Below the pieces are notes generated by a model that saw only the letters and a list, made by a program, of their open reading frames with translations, was not told the DNA's origin and made no database searches. The position numbers were made by a program, and so were the translations under genes. DNA of 21,680 nucleotides, taken from the IMG/VR virus record IMGVR_UViG_3300035698_003746, positions 1-21,680 of that record. One strand, 5' to 3'. The DNA is from a virus. Positions 6,259-13,201 of this stretch are shown piece by piece; position 1 is the first letter of the stretch, and each line of letters begins with the position of its first letter.

Positions 6259-7986
6259 ATGGCAGCGGAAAGCTATGCCTGTGAATGTCTTGACTGTGGG
6301 TACACCGCAGATAGTGATGAGCACTGCATGGAAACTCGCTGTCCCAAGTGTGGGGGAGAAATGAGACGGGCTGAGAGACCAGGAGTTGGGAATCGGGGGT
6401 TGGAGGCTGCTGGCAAGCCCTACCCAAACGAGCACGCTGGCAGGCTTCGGGAGCCTTCTCTCTTCCAACGCGATAGCTTTCGGCGTGTGCCTCGCAAGTC
6501 TGCAAGTGAGAAGAAGGTCTTCCACGTCATAATGGGAAGGCCACGCGGAGAGACCAATCTTGTTGAGCAGGCGTATCGCTATCCTGTGGGAAGTTGGACG
6601 GAGGAAGAGGCGCGAGAGCACGCCAAGAGATACAAGTGCATCCTGTTTGAGCCTGCCGTTGAGAAGGCCGACGAAGAAGCAATGAAGAACGCGGACTTCC
6701 TATCGTGTTCTTTGTGTGAGCAGCTTTTCTCCATCGTGGAGAAGCGGGATCGGTGCGACCGATGCGGCACCGAGCTTGAGCCTGTGATTACTGGAATGAC
6801 CATGGCTGAGAAGGGCATACGCGCTCCGTTTGGGTCGATGGCTGGTAAGAAGTTGATGGCCCGCAAGTTGATACGGCTTATCCCGAGGCACAAGACCTAC
6901 GTTGAGCCCTTCGCCGGTGCGGCCGCTGTCTTCTGGGGCAAGGAGAAGGTGGGCAAAGAGGTGCTGTCTGATCTCGACGACGACACCATGAACGCCTACC
7001 AGTTACTTGGGGGGATGACAGACGAGGAGAAGCGTTGGTTGGAGAGCCAGAGTTGGGAGATCACCAAGGCCAACTGGGATCGCGCCAAAGCGATGAAGCC
7101 AAAGAACAGGGGCGAGAAGTTCTGGAAGTTCAAGATGGAGGTCACTTCTTCGTGGGGTGGGAAGCGTACGCACTTCGTCGACAAGGCGGGCTACAAGGGA
7201 TGGGCTGGATGGAAGAGGTTGCAGGTCTTCAAAGATAGGTTGGCTGACGTTGATCTGGCGTGCTGTGATTGGGTGGAGACCATACGGAAGTACGATGGGC
7301 CGGAGACCTTCTTCTTCATTGATCCACCGTATCCAGAGGCCATCGACAGCCACAGTGAGTCCAGTGGTTTTTGGGGCCAGGACAAGAGAATCCCGATGGT
7401 CAAGATGGTGCAGGTTATCGGGGCGATCAAGGGAAAGTTTGTGTTGACCATCAACAAGAGTGACAAGACGCTGGCGGCTTTCAAGAAGTTCCATCTTGGC
7501 ACCTTGCAGTCGCGTGCTATTGAGGGGACTGTTCAACAGGGAGATACCGGGCAGGACGCTGCTCGCACCGAGTTGATCGTGGCCAACTTCCCCCTTACTG
7601 AGAAGAAAGCGGCTCTTGAGTTTGATCTGGCGATCAAGAGTGCCCCGGAGCGCATCGTTGGTGGCCTGGTGTACAAAGCGAAGGACCCTGACTCGCAGGA
7701 TGATTGGGCCGACGAGGATGTTATTCGGCAGGCTATGCACGAGTTTATGGAGGAAGGGCTCACATTTTCTATTGGGCATGAGAAGGAAATAGAGGCGAGG
7801 GTGTTGGAGTGTTTTCAAGCTGAAGAGGATACTAAGAAGGGTGGCGGGGATGTGCCTAAAGGTGCGTGGTGGATGACTTTACGCATAGTTGATGACTGGG
7901 CATGGGGACTCGTAGAGACTGGGGAGGTGCGTGGCTTTTCTTGGGAGGGTTTGGTCTTGCGTAAGAGGGGTCTTAGTCCAGCTTGA
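6259..7986 (+). CDS. Fusion: zinc ribbon, Dam-type N6-adenine methyltransferase and XkdF-like capsid protease, 575 aa
   Basis: Domain order: (1) zinc ribbon with Cys10/Cys13 and Cys28/Cys31; (2) a small DSFR-containing domain (about residues 72-132) like those found ahead of phage prohead proteases; (3) second zinc ribbon, Cys150/Cys153 and Cys166/Cys169; (4) a class D12 adenine methyltransferase (about 185-450) with motif X around Ala195-Gly196-Lys197, AdoMet motif I VEPFAG (215-220), and catalytic DPPY at 355-358; (5) a C-terminal XkdF/S78-like serine protease (about 456-575) with candidate catalytic His507 and Ser561 in GFS. The protease would mature the capsid; the methyltransferase would modify adenines, perhaps to resist restriction. 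ATG 6259 is chosen because GGAG lies six bases upstream; GTG 6247 is an in-frame alternative. The third Gly of motif I is replaced by Ala. Confidence 0.85.
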   Translation: MAAESYACECLDCGYTADSDEHCMETRCPKCGGEMRRAERPGVGNRGLEAAGKPYPNEHAGRLREPSLFQRDSFRRVPRKSASEKKVFHVIMGRPRGETNLVEQAYRYPVGSWTEEEAREHAKRYKCILFEPAVEKADEEAMKNADFLSCSLCEQLFSIVEKRDRCDRCGTELEPVITGMTMAEKGIRAPFGSMAGKKLMARKLIRLIPRHKTYVEPFAGAAAVFWGKEKVGKEVLSDLDDDTMNAYQLLGGMTDEEKRWLESQSWEITKANWDRAKAMKPKNRGEKFWKFKMEVTSSWGGKRTHFVDKAGYKGWAGWKRLQVFKDRLADVDLACCDWVETIRKYDGPETFFFIDPPYPEAIDSHSESSGFWGQDKRIPMVKMVQVIGAIKGKFVLTINKSDKTLAAFKKFHLGTLQSRAIEGTVQQGDTGQDAARTELIVANFPLTEKKAALEFDLAIKSAPERIVGGLVYKAKDPDSQDDWADEDVIRQAMHEFMEEGLTFSIGHEKEIEARVLECFQAEEDTKKGGGDVPKGAWWMTLRIVDDWAWGLVETGEVRGFSWEGLVLRKRGLSPA

Positions 7987-8041
7987 CCTACCTGCCGTTG
8001 GGAAGATACGATGGTATTACTGTTGAATGAGGGAGTTTGCA

Positions 8042-8746
8042 TTGGCGAACAAACTACGTCGTATCAAACCCAAAGTGCTTAGTCTCGTGAGGCGCCCCTC
8101 TATCGGGGAGGAGTTCTACGTCATCAAGGAGGACGGTTCGATGGCCAATAAGTTTACGGAAGCGTTTCCGCTCGGGGCCGAACTTGCAGAGAAGGTCGCC
8201 GACCCCACCGTTGGTAAGGAAGAGCTTCTGAAGGCTCTTGAGACTGCCATGAAGTGGAAAGCCGACCTACCGGAAGAGATGGTCGCGGCTCTAAGTGTCA
8301 TGGCGCACGCAGCCAAGTTCGGAGAAGAGGAAGAGGACCCGAAGGCCGAAGAGAAAGTCAAGTGTCCCAAGTGCGGCGTTGAGGTTGACTCCGGTGTTCC
8401 CGTTTGTCCTGCGTGTGGTGCCGACATGGCTCCCCCGAAGAAGGACGACGACCCCGACAAGGGCAACAAGGAAGCTGCCTTGGCTCGCAAGGAACAACTC
8501 GTCACTGCTCTGACGGGGGTCAAGGAACACCTTGGCAAGTTGGGTGCTGGCGTGGATCAGATCGTTGCTTTCATCGGACAGGAAGAGAAGGACGCTGCTC
8601 CTCCTTCCCTTGATGACATCGCTGTTGAGATAGACGTGGGAGAACCGGCCTCGAAGTCCAAATCACCGCAGACCGTGAAGGCTTCCGAGCTCATGGCACA
8701 GATTCAGGAAGCCCTCGTCGAAGTTCTCGAAGAAGGAGTGAGATAG
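8042..8746 (+). CDS. Capsid scaffold-like protein with zinc ribbon, 234 aa
   Basis: Lies where the scaffold is expected, between protease and major capsid genes. The N-terminal 30 residues (LSLVRRPS, then a Phe-Tyr-Val and Lys-rich strand) match the segment that usually follows the protease domain within XkdF-type proteins, so this gene probably holds a piece split from the protease. The rest is Glu/Lys/Ala-rich and helical, as in scaffolds, with a zinc ribbon (Cys108/Cys111, Cys122/Cys125) between helical halves. Start choice: TTG 8042, six bases after GAGGGAG, gives the usual MANK-type start; ATG 8027 in the same frame has no good binding site. An internal ATG at 8141 has a perfect binding site. 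The gene ends one base before the capsid ATG. Confidence 0.75.
   Translation: MANKLRRIKPKVLSLVRRPSIGEEFYVIKEDGSMANKFTEAFPLGAELAEKVADPTVGKEELLKALETAMKWKADLPEEMVAALSVMAHAAKFGEEEEDPKAEEKVKCPKCGVEVDSGVPVCPACGADMAPPKKDDDPDKGNKEAALARKEQLVTALTGVKEHLGKLGAGVDQIVAFIGQEEKDAAPPSLDDIAVEIDVGEPASKSKSPQTVKASELMAQIQEALVEVLEEGVR
8126..8143 (+). promoter_or_regulatory. Internal ribosome binding site and in-frame ATG in the scaffold-like gene
   Basis: AAGGAGG at 8126-8132 followed eight bases later by ATG 8141 is the strongest ribosome binding site in this part of the window, yet it lies inside the coding frame. Initiation here would make a 201-residue product that lacks the SLVRRP segment and retains the zinc ribbon and helices. 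Nested scaffold starts are known in other phages (lambda C/Nu3). Whether it is used cannot be told from sequence, as the motif encodes Lys-Glu-Asp in frame and may be coincidental. Confidence 0.45.
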
Positions 8747-8747
8747 A

Positions 8748-9845
8748 ATGGCTAAGACATTAGGGGACCTTCTCAAAGAGCAACTGCATGGCACCCTGGA
8801 CAAGTACATGGAAGGGGGCGGGCGTCGGAGTGGCCTGGAGTCCGCTAACAAGAGTGCCGATGATGGAGAGGACGAGCTCTCCATTTGTCGGTATCTCAAG
8901 GGCGTCTCCTTCGGCATATGGACCAACGCCGAGAAGGAGAAGGAGGCATTTGAGGAAGCCAGCAAGGCCATGACTGAGCTTACGGGCGCAGGCGGTGGCG
9001 TGCTGGTTCCTCCGAAGATCGAGAGGCAACTTATTCCTCTGCTCGCGGCCAAGTCCGTGATTCGAGGAATGGGGCCGCGAGTCCTGAACTTGCCGCAGAC
9101 CAACGCGGTGAGTATCCCCCGGAAGACTGCTTCCACTACGGCTTACTGGGTGGGGGAAAGCAGCTCGATCACGGAGAGTCAGCCCACGTTGGGCGACATC
9201 CAGCTTCGGTTGAAGACCGTGGCTGCTCTGTGTAAGCTCCCCAACGAGCTTCTGGAGGATTCTCAGCCGTCGGCTGATGCGCTGGTCAAAGAGGATATGA
9301 CCGACGTACTGGCGAGGGCAGAGGACCTGGCCATCATTCAGGGTTCAGGAGGAACAGAGCCCCTTGGCCTCTACAATGACCCAAGTGTCAGCTCGACCAG
9401 CCTGACGGCAGCCATCACGTACGACGACCTGATGGACGTGATGTATGCCATCGAGGTGGCCAACGCCACTTACTCCGGTTGGCTGATGCACCCCCGAAGC
9501 AAGAACACCCTTCGGAAGGTCAAGAACGGCATCGGTGACTTGGTCTGGCAGCAGGGCGACGTGACGAAGTCGAATCCCGACAGGCTCTTGGGCCTGCCGT
9601 GCTTCTACACCACGCAAATCCCGATCAACCTGACTGTCGGAGCGATCACCAGTTCCAGCTACATCATGCTCGGTGACTTCAAGGAGTTGCTGATTGCTCA
9701 GAAGCGAGCGGGCCTGACCATTGCTGCTTCTTCGGAGACCAGTGATGCCTTCGCGAAGAACCAGACCTGGTTCCGCGCACTGCGTAGGTTGGATGCAGGG
9801 CCGAGGCAGCCCGACGCCTTCCACATTCTCAAGGGTGTGCAGTAA
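8748..9845 (+). CDS. Major capsid protein, HK97 fold, 365 aa
   Basis: Builds the icosahedral head. An N-terminal helical, charged delta-like region (about residues 1-90) precedes the first conserved capsid block, GGGVLVPPKIERQLIPLL (near residue 83). After it come the E-loop region with the SIPRKT and AYWVGE elements, the spine helix region ending at LLEDS, the A-domain with EDLAIIQGSGGTEPLG, and the GDFKELLI / GLTIAAS blocks that precede the C-terminal P-domain strand. The length fits. The upstream binding site is GGAG near the end of the scaffold gene. A strong terminator follows immediately, consistent with high expression of this gene. If the preceding protease is active, the N-terminal region would be cut off. 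Confidence 0.93.
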   Translation: MAKTLGDLLKEQLHGTLDKYMEGGGRRSGLESANKSADDGEDELSICRYLKGVSFGIWTNAEKEKEAFEEASKAMTELTGAGGGVLVPPKIERQLIPLLAAKSVIRGMGPRVLNLPQTNAVSIPRKTASTTAYWVGESSSITESQPTLGDIQLRLKTVAALCKLPNELLEDSQPSADALVKEDMTDVLARAEDLAIIQGSGGTEPLGLYNDPSVSSTSLTAAITYDDLMDVMYAIEVANATYSGWLMHPRSKNTLRKVKNGIGDLVWQQGDVTKSNPDRLLGLPCFYTTQIPINLTVGAITSSSYIMLGDFKELLIAQKRAGLTIAASSETSDAFAKNQTWFRALRRLDAGPRQPDAFHILKGVQ

Positions 9846-9850
9846 GATAC

Positions 9851-9874
9851 GGGGGGCACAGTCCCCCCTCTTTT
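9851..9874 (+). terminator. Rho-independent terminator after the major capsid gene
   Basis: Six G residues (9851-9856), a 6-base loop (9857-9862) and six C residues (9863-9868) form a perfect stem, followed by TCTTTT (9869-9874). It starts five bases after the capsid stop and ends where the ribosome binding site of the next gene begins (TAGGAGG, 9874-9880). It would lower the amount of message for the downstream genes relative to capsid. Confidence 0.8.
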
Positions 9875-9888
9875 AGGAGGTAGCACTG

Positions 9889-10308
9889 ATGTTCGTGAAT
9901 CCAAACGTGAGAATCAAGGAAATCCTCAGTCTCTCCGTGGCCAATGGTCCGGTTGCCCTCGCTTCGGCTACCAACTTGGACAGTGGAACCTTCGTTGCTG
10001 CCAAGGGGAACTGCCGGTTCGTGGGTATCGGGGTTGTTACGACCTTGACCGACACGAAGATACTGACGGTCCAGTTGCTCCAAGCCACATCGGCAGCGGG
10101 AGCAGGCAAGAAGGCCCTTGGAGATGCTGTTACGTCCACAGCCTCGGGATCAGTGAGTGTGGAGGCCATTGCAGAGGCGGACGAGAGGCAGTTGGATACA
10201 GTCAACAGCTTCTACTTCGTTGGTGTCCGCATCTCGCATACCAACGGCTCTTCGAGAGACTGTTGCAGTCTTGTGGGTGTGGTTCCCGAGCGGAAGCCCG
10301 TGAGCTAA
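9889..10308 (+). CDS. Hypothetical structural protein, possible head decoration protein, 139 aa
   Basis: Unknown. The protein is rich in Val, Ala, Thr and Ser with alternating hydrophobic residues, which suggests an all-beta fold without signal peptide or membrane segment. A Cys-Cys pair lies near residue 123. It directly follows the major capsid gene, a common place for head decoration or accessory virion proteins, so a structural role is likely, though no family signature is seen. The start is supported by a near-perfect ribosome binding site (TAGGAGG) eight bases upstream. Confidence 0.65.
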   Translation: MFVNPNVRIKEILSLSVANGPVALASATNLDSGTFVAAKGNCRFVGIGVVTTLTDTKILTVQLLQATSAAGAGKKALGDAVTSTASGSVSVEAIAEADERQLDTVNSFYFVGVRISHTNGSSRDCCSLVGVVPERKPVS

Positions 10309-10325
10309 TCCACTGGGTAGGTTTA

Positions 10326-10394
10326 GGAGGGCAGGCCGCACAGGTTGCAACCAGCGACATGGTGTGCGGCCCCTCCCCTCCGATTTGAAGGAGG
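10326..10394 (+). promoter_or_regulatory. Hairpin and possible masked ribosome binding site before GTG 10401
   Basis: The 92-base gap holds a strong hairpin: GGCCGCACA (10334-10342) pairs with TGTGCGGCC (10363-10371). Outside it, GGAGGG (10326-10331) can pair with CCCTCC (10376-10381). The same CCTCC can instead pair with the binding site GGAGG (10390-10394) of the next gene around an 8-base loop. Two exclusive folds would therefore expose or hide that start. A nine-codon open frame runs from ATG 10359 to TGA 10386-10388 across the hairpin. There is only a short T-run after the stem, so a terminator is less likely. Confidence 0.5.
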
Positions 10395-10400
10395 CGGACA

Positions 10401-10754
10401 GTGGGAGTTCTCCAAACCACAACGGTGCAAGGCGAGGTTACGCGCCCTCTTTGGTCTGTGTCTTCTTCGACTACGCTATCTCGCGGGCACACCGGCAGTC
10501 TCATCAACGTAGACATCTCTGGTGGTGATGTGACGGTGACTTTGCCTGCTGTTGCTTTGTGTGTAGGGTTGGGCATGATGGTTCGTGTCTCAGCGACGGG
10601 GAACACCTTGACTGTAGCGCCTGCCAGTGGAGAGAATATCGAAGGGAGCACAGCCGGTTATACTGCTACGGCTCTCAACGCCGTGCTCTGTGTGATCTCC
10701 AACGGAACCCGGTGGGTGACTTTCAGCCAGAAGGGAACATGGACGAAGACCTAA
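10401..10754 (+). CDS. Virion surface-type beta protein, short paralog, 117 aa
   Basis: First member of a tandem pair of homologous proteins. Both share RGHTG, VDISGGD, TVTLPA, a CxGLG element, GNTLTV and ASGE blocks in the same order, the pattern of a small beta domain seen in phage fibre and decoration proteins. This copy ends after the domain with only a few Thr/Lys residues and has no tail. It starts with GTG, supported by AAGGAGG (10388-10394) six bases upstream. The position between the capsid gene and the connector genes suggests a head-associated role such as a decoration protein or head fibre. The identity is inferred from gene position and composition, not from a recognised family. 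Confidence 0.7.
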   Translation: MGVLQTTTVQGEVTRPLWSVSSSTTLSRGHTGSLINVDISGGDVTVTLPAVALCVGLGMMVRVSATGNTLTVAPASGENIEGSTAGYTATALNAVLCVISNGTRWVTFSQKGTWTKT

Positions 10755-10768
10755 GAGGAGGCTGACCG

Positions 10769-11347
10769 ATGGTACTTTCAAGTGACTACACACAGGGAGG
10801 GTTGGAACGACCTACCCTGGCAATCTCTTCCGCGTCCACGTTGGGACGCGGTCATACAGGCTTCCTCATTGCCGTCGACATCTCTGGCGGTGACATCACA
10901 GTGACGTTGCCAGCAGCCTCTACTTGTAAGGGGCTTGGCTATCTCTTCATGGTCTCTGTAGCTGGTAACACCCTGACTGTGAGTGCTGCGAGTGGTGAAA
11001 CCATTGACGGCGCCAGCCTGGGCGTCACTGCCGACACAGCCTATGCTACCTTCTGCATCGTGTCTGACGGCGATGAATGGATTTCTTACTGTAGCACTGG
11101 GACATGGACGGTCATTACTACGACCTCCACCAGTACCACAACGTCTACTACGACATCCACCAGCACATCGACGACTACCACTACCAGCACGAGCACATCG
11201 ACCTCAACGTCTACGACTACCAGTACCAGCACAACGTCGACATCGACCTCAACGTCGACATCAACCTCAACTTCGACCTCTACCTCTACCTCAACATCGA
11301 CGAGCACGAGCACTGTCACCAGTACGACAACCAGCACTACTCCGTAG
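10769..11347 (+). CDS. Virion surface-type beta protein, long paralog with Thr/Ser tail, 192 aa
   Basis: Second member of the tandem pair. Residues 1-116 are homologous along their whole length to the preceding protein (RGHTG at 27-31, VDISGGD at 36-42, TVTLPA near 44-49, GNTLTV at 66-71). Residues 117-192 consist almost only of Thr and Ser, with one Val, ending in TSTTTSTTP. Such a tail would be extended, flexible, uncharged and a possible target of O-glycosylation. The start has AGAGGAGG eight bases upstream and the gene follows its paralog after 14 bases. A larger number of short copies with some long ones in the virion would be a natural outcome of this arrangement; this is inference. Confidence 0.75.
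   Translation: MVLSSDYTQGGLERPTLAISSASTLGRGHTGFLIAVDISGGDITVTLPAASTCKGLGYLFMVSVAGNTLTVSAASGETIDGASLGVTADTAYATFCIVSDGDEWISYCSTGTWTVITTTSTSTTTSTTTSTSTSTTTTTSTSTSTSTSTTTSTSTTSTSTSTSTSTSTSTSTSTSTSTSTSTVTSTTTSTTP
11117..11344 (+). repeat. Thr/Ser-coding low-complexity tract, first copy
   Basis: 228 bases made of Thr (ACN) and Ser (TCN, AGY) codons. All four Thr codons and several Ser codons are mixed, so the tract is not a simple microsatellite, although short units such as ACGTCTAC and ACATCGAC recur. The reading frames on both strands stay open because the tract lacks stop triplets, giving long spurious frames rich in His/Tyr/Asp or Val/Asp/Glu. The same type of tract is found at 14462-14578. 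Confidence 0.85.
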
Positions 11348-11391
11348 AACGAGGAGGAAGGAGTAGCCGGTTTGATACAAGGGGGAGAAGG

Positions 11392-12288
11392 ATGGCTCAG
11401 TTCGTCACGGCTGAGGAGTTCAAGGCGCACCTTCGGCTGGACAGCCGAGACTTCGTCGTGGACGCGTTGGAAATCTGGAACGAGGACGCGACGGGCACGG
11501 CTGCTACAGTAGAGGTAACTTCTTCGGCCATTATCCTGACTAAGACGGGCGGGATTAGTCCGGGTACCGACACGCTGTCCTTCTCCTCATACAGTACCAT
11601 AGCAACAATGCTGGCTGCAATCGAAGCTACTGCTACTTTGGCTGTTCCTCGACAATGGGTAGCTGTAGCATACGTTCCCACCGACTCTCCCACCAGTGCC
11701 CTTCAGGTGTTGGCTTCTGTATCAGCCCTTGGGTATGCTGCCAGACAAGCAACTGAGATTGTTGATAATAGGTGGCTGGACAAGATACTCACCAGGACCA
11801 GCGACTTTGTAGAGCAGTGGACCCATCGCACCTTCGACTCTACCGTACATACCCAGGAGGTCTACGATGGGGTTGGAACAGAACTGCTCATTCTCAATAA
11901 CTTCCCTGTTACTACTCTAACCTTGATTCAGGAGTACAATGGGTCCGACTGGTCTGACGTAGACTCGGACTCCTACAGGTTGGATGGAGACAACGGTCTT
12001 GTCTACAAGGTGGAGAGCACTGCTACTCTCGTTGGATACGTGAGCTCGGTTTGGTCTTTGGGGAAACGCAACTTCCGTGTTACCTACACAGCCGGATACA
12101 CTACCTTGCCAGCCGACTTTGATAGGCTGTGCCTGGACATTGCTGCCGAGGCGTACCACAAGGCAGGACATGACCCACGCATTGTCTCCGACAAGTTGGG
12201 GCCTTACTCCAGGAAGTTTACCGAAGGGCTTCTTAGTCCCGGCCTTCTCGACAGGCTGAACTTTTGGGCACGATGGGAGGACTTCTAA
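11392..12288 (+). CDS. Head-tail connector (HK97 gp6-like) with inserted domain, 298 aa
   Basis: Adaptor ring between portal and tail. Residues 1-17 (the EEFKAHLRLD element) match the start of gp6/gp15-like connectors, and residues about 125-298 give the rest: the helix with WLDKILTRTSDFVEQWTHR, the beta region with FPVT and the typical RVTYTAGYTTLP motif, and the C-terminal helix and YS-containing end. Between them lies about 100 residues rich in Thr, Ser and Ala that normal connectors (about 100-200 residues) lack, with an alternating hydrophobic pattern. The start at 11392 is supported by GGGGGAGAAGG upstream; the same frame remains open into the Thr/Ser tract but that part is not coding. 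The stop overlaps the next ATG by one base. Confidence 0.82.
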   Translation: MAQFVTAEEFKAHLRLDSRDFVVDALEIWNEDATGTAATVEVTSSAIILTKTGGISPGTDTLSFSSYSTIATMLAAIEATATLAVPRQWVAVAYVPTDSPTSALQVLASVSALGYAARQATEIVDNRWLDKILTRTSDFVEQWTHRTFDSTVHTQEVYDGVGTELLILNNFPVTTLTLIQEYNGSDWSDVDSDSYRLDGDNGLVYKVESTATLVGYVSSVWSLGKRNFRVTYTAGYTTLPADFDRLCLDIAAEAYHKAGHDPRIVSDKLGPYSRKFTEGLLSPGLLDRLNFWARWEDF

Positions 12289-12578
12289 TGGGTTCAGAGA
12301 ACACCGATCCAACCTCTAACGGGAAGTGCCAGCAGCACAGCGCAGTAGTGGCGAGGCTGAACGAGCACGACTCGGCTATTACCCGCGTGGTGGAGAACGG
12401 TGATAAGCTGTGGGAAGCGGTCAATGATATCCGAACCAGGTTACTCAACCGGCCTCAATGGTGGGTGACACTTCTACTGGCGATCTTGCTCTCGGCATTC
12501 GTTGGAATGCTGGTCTACACGGCACAGCACAACCAGAAAGCACACCCGGCAGAGGCTATTACCAGAGCGCCGCGATAA
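12288..12578 (+). CDS. One-helix membrane protein with coiled coil, XhlA-like, 96 aa
   Basis: Residues 18-62 are a charged helix with Leu/Val/Ile heptads, followed after an Asn-Arg-Pro-Gln-Trp-Trp turn by one hydrophobic transmembrane segment (about residues 66-87) and a short polar C-terminus. The layout of N-terminal coiled coil and C-terminal membrane helix resembles haemolysin XhlA-type phage lysis proteins, so a holin-associated or membrane-anchoring role is possible. It is unusual to find it among head-tail joining genes. The start has GGGAGG seven bases upstream and overlaps the connector stop by one base. The sequence is not decisive on function. Confidence 0.6.
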   Translation: MGSENTDPTSNGKCQQHSAVVARLNEHDSAITRVVENGDKLWEAVNDIRTRLLNRPQWWVTLLLAILLSAFVGMLVYTAQHNQKAHPAEAITRAPR

Positions 12579-12595
12579 CAGAGGAGGTTAGTAAG

Positions 12596-12859
12596 ATGGG
12601 CGTGGAGTTCATCAAGTTGGAGATGGGAACGACGGCCACCAGGATTTCGTCTACACCAAAGCGTTGCTTCCAAATCCTGTTGCAGGTAGACGCTGCCAGT
12701 GTAGGGACGGTGAACATCGGCGACGACGCTACCATACAGGAGATTCGAGTGCCGGAGGCTCCGTCTTGGCTTCCTGTCTTTGGTCCTGCTGACCTATACA
12801 AGATTTTCGCCAAAGGGACCGACGTAAATGATATTCTGAACGCACTCGTCATAACGTGA
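12596..12859 (+). CDS. Small beta-type structural protein, 87 aa
   Basis: A short protein with the pattern of a small virion beta protein: Thr/Ser-rich start, the strand VDAASVGTVNIGDDAT (about residues 32-47), a Pro-rich turn, and a final hydrophobic strand ending in ALVIT. Similar small proteins are frequently found in phage head-tail regions. Its exact role is not known; decoration or connector accessory roles are equally possible. ATG 12596 is chosen because GAGGAGG lies about 8 bases upstream; the frame is also open further 5' but without such a site. Confidence 0.6.
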   Translation: MGVEFIKLEMGTTATRISSTPKRCFQILLQVDAASVGTVNIGDDATIQEIRVPEAPSWLPVFGPADLYKIFAKGTDVNDILNALVIT

Positions 12860-12869
12860 GGCGCCTCTC

Positions 12870-13199
12870 ATGCGTGACCTGATGACTCACAAGGTAGATG
12901 TGCAAGAGCGTACGCTGACCCAAGATGTCTACAAGGGAGAAGTCGAGGCGTGGACTTCATTGGGCAGGCACCTACGTTGCAGGATCAGGGCCTTGAAGAC
13001 AGACGAGCGCATTCGCCTTTCAAGGGAGGGCGTGGAGACTACCCACCGGATGGTCTGGCAGAAGAAGAAGTCGCGGGAGGTTGTCTTGACATCGACTAAC
13101 AGGGTAGTGTGGGGATCGCTTACCCTGTTAGTGCTTGGTATGCCGGTCGAGAGTGAAGAAGGCGAGTACTGGTCTGTTGATTTGCTACAGGAGACTTGA
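12870..13199 (+). CDS. Head closure protein (head-tail joining, SPP1 gp16 type), 109 aa
   Basis: Predicted stopper that closes the head after packaging and binds the connector ring. Family pattern: a basic N-terminus leading into a strand VDVQERT, the linker with YKGEVEAW, a beta strand with RHLRCRIRAL, and the later strands ending in YWSVDLLQE. The length of about 109 residues matches SPP1 gp16/HK97 gp7-type proteins. The gap before it contains the perfect palindrome GAGGCGCCTC (12858-12867), whose left half is also the likely ribosome binding site eight bases before the start; folding of the palindrome could hinder initiation. Confidence 0.8.
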   Translation: MRDLMTHKVDVQERTLTQDVYKGEVEAWTSLGRHLRCRIRALKTDERIRLSREGVETTHRMVWQKKKSREVVLTSTNRVVWGSLTLLVLGMPVESEEGEYWSVDLLQET

Positions 13200-13201
13200 C
13201 G

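Noticed and set aside
5269-6621. Minus-strand open frame of 450 codons opposite the portal and part of the methyltransferase fusion
   Set aside because: It mirrors the real plus-strand portal gene, has no ribosome binding site or recognisable domain, and would be the only large minus-strand gene in the window.
11117-11344. CRISPR array or tandem satellite
   Set aside because: There are no regular repeat and spacer units; the periodicity is that of Thr/Ser codons in frame with a gene.
11104-11391. Open frame extending the connector upstream through the Thr/Ser tract, giving a His/Tyr/Asp-rich sequence
   Set aside because: The tract lacks stop triplets in other frames because of its codon content. 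The connector has its own binding site at ATG 11392 and the upstream protein is an artefact of the tract.
11086-11430. Minus-strand Val/Asp/Glu repeat protein opposite the Thr/Ser tract
   Set aside because: It is the reverse complement of Thr/Ser codons; a similar frame occurs opposite 14462-14578. No start signals were seen.
12858-12867. Perfect palindrome GAGGCGCCTC as an operator
   Set aside because: It is only 10 bases, overlaps a stop codon and a likely binding site, and occurs once; chance is a sufficient explanation.
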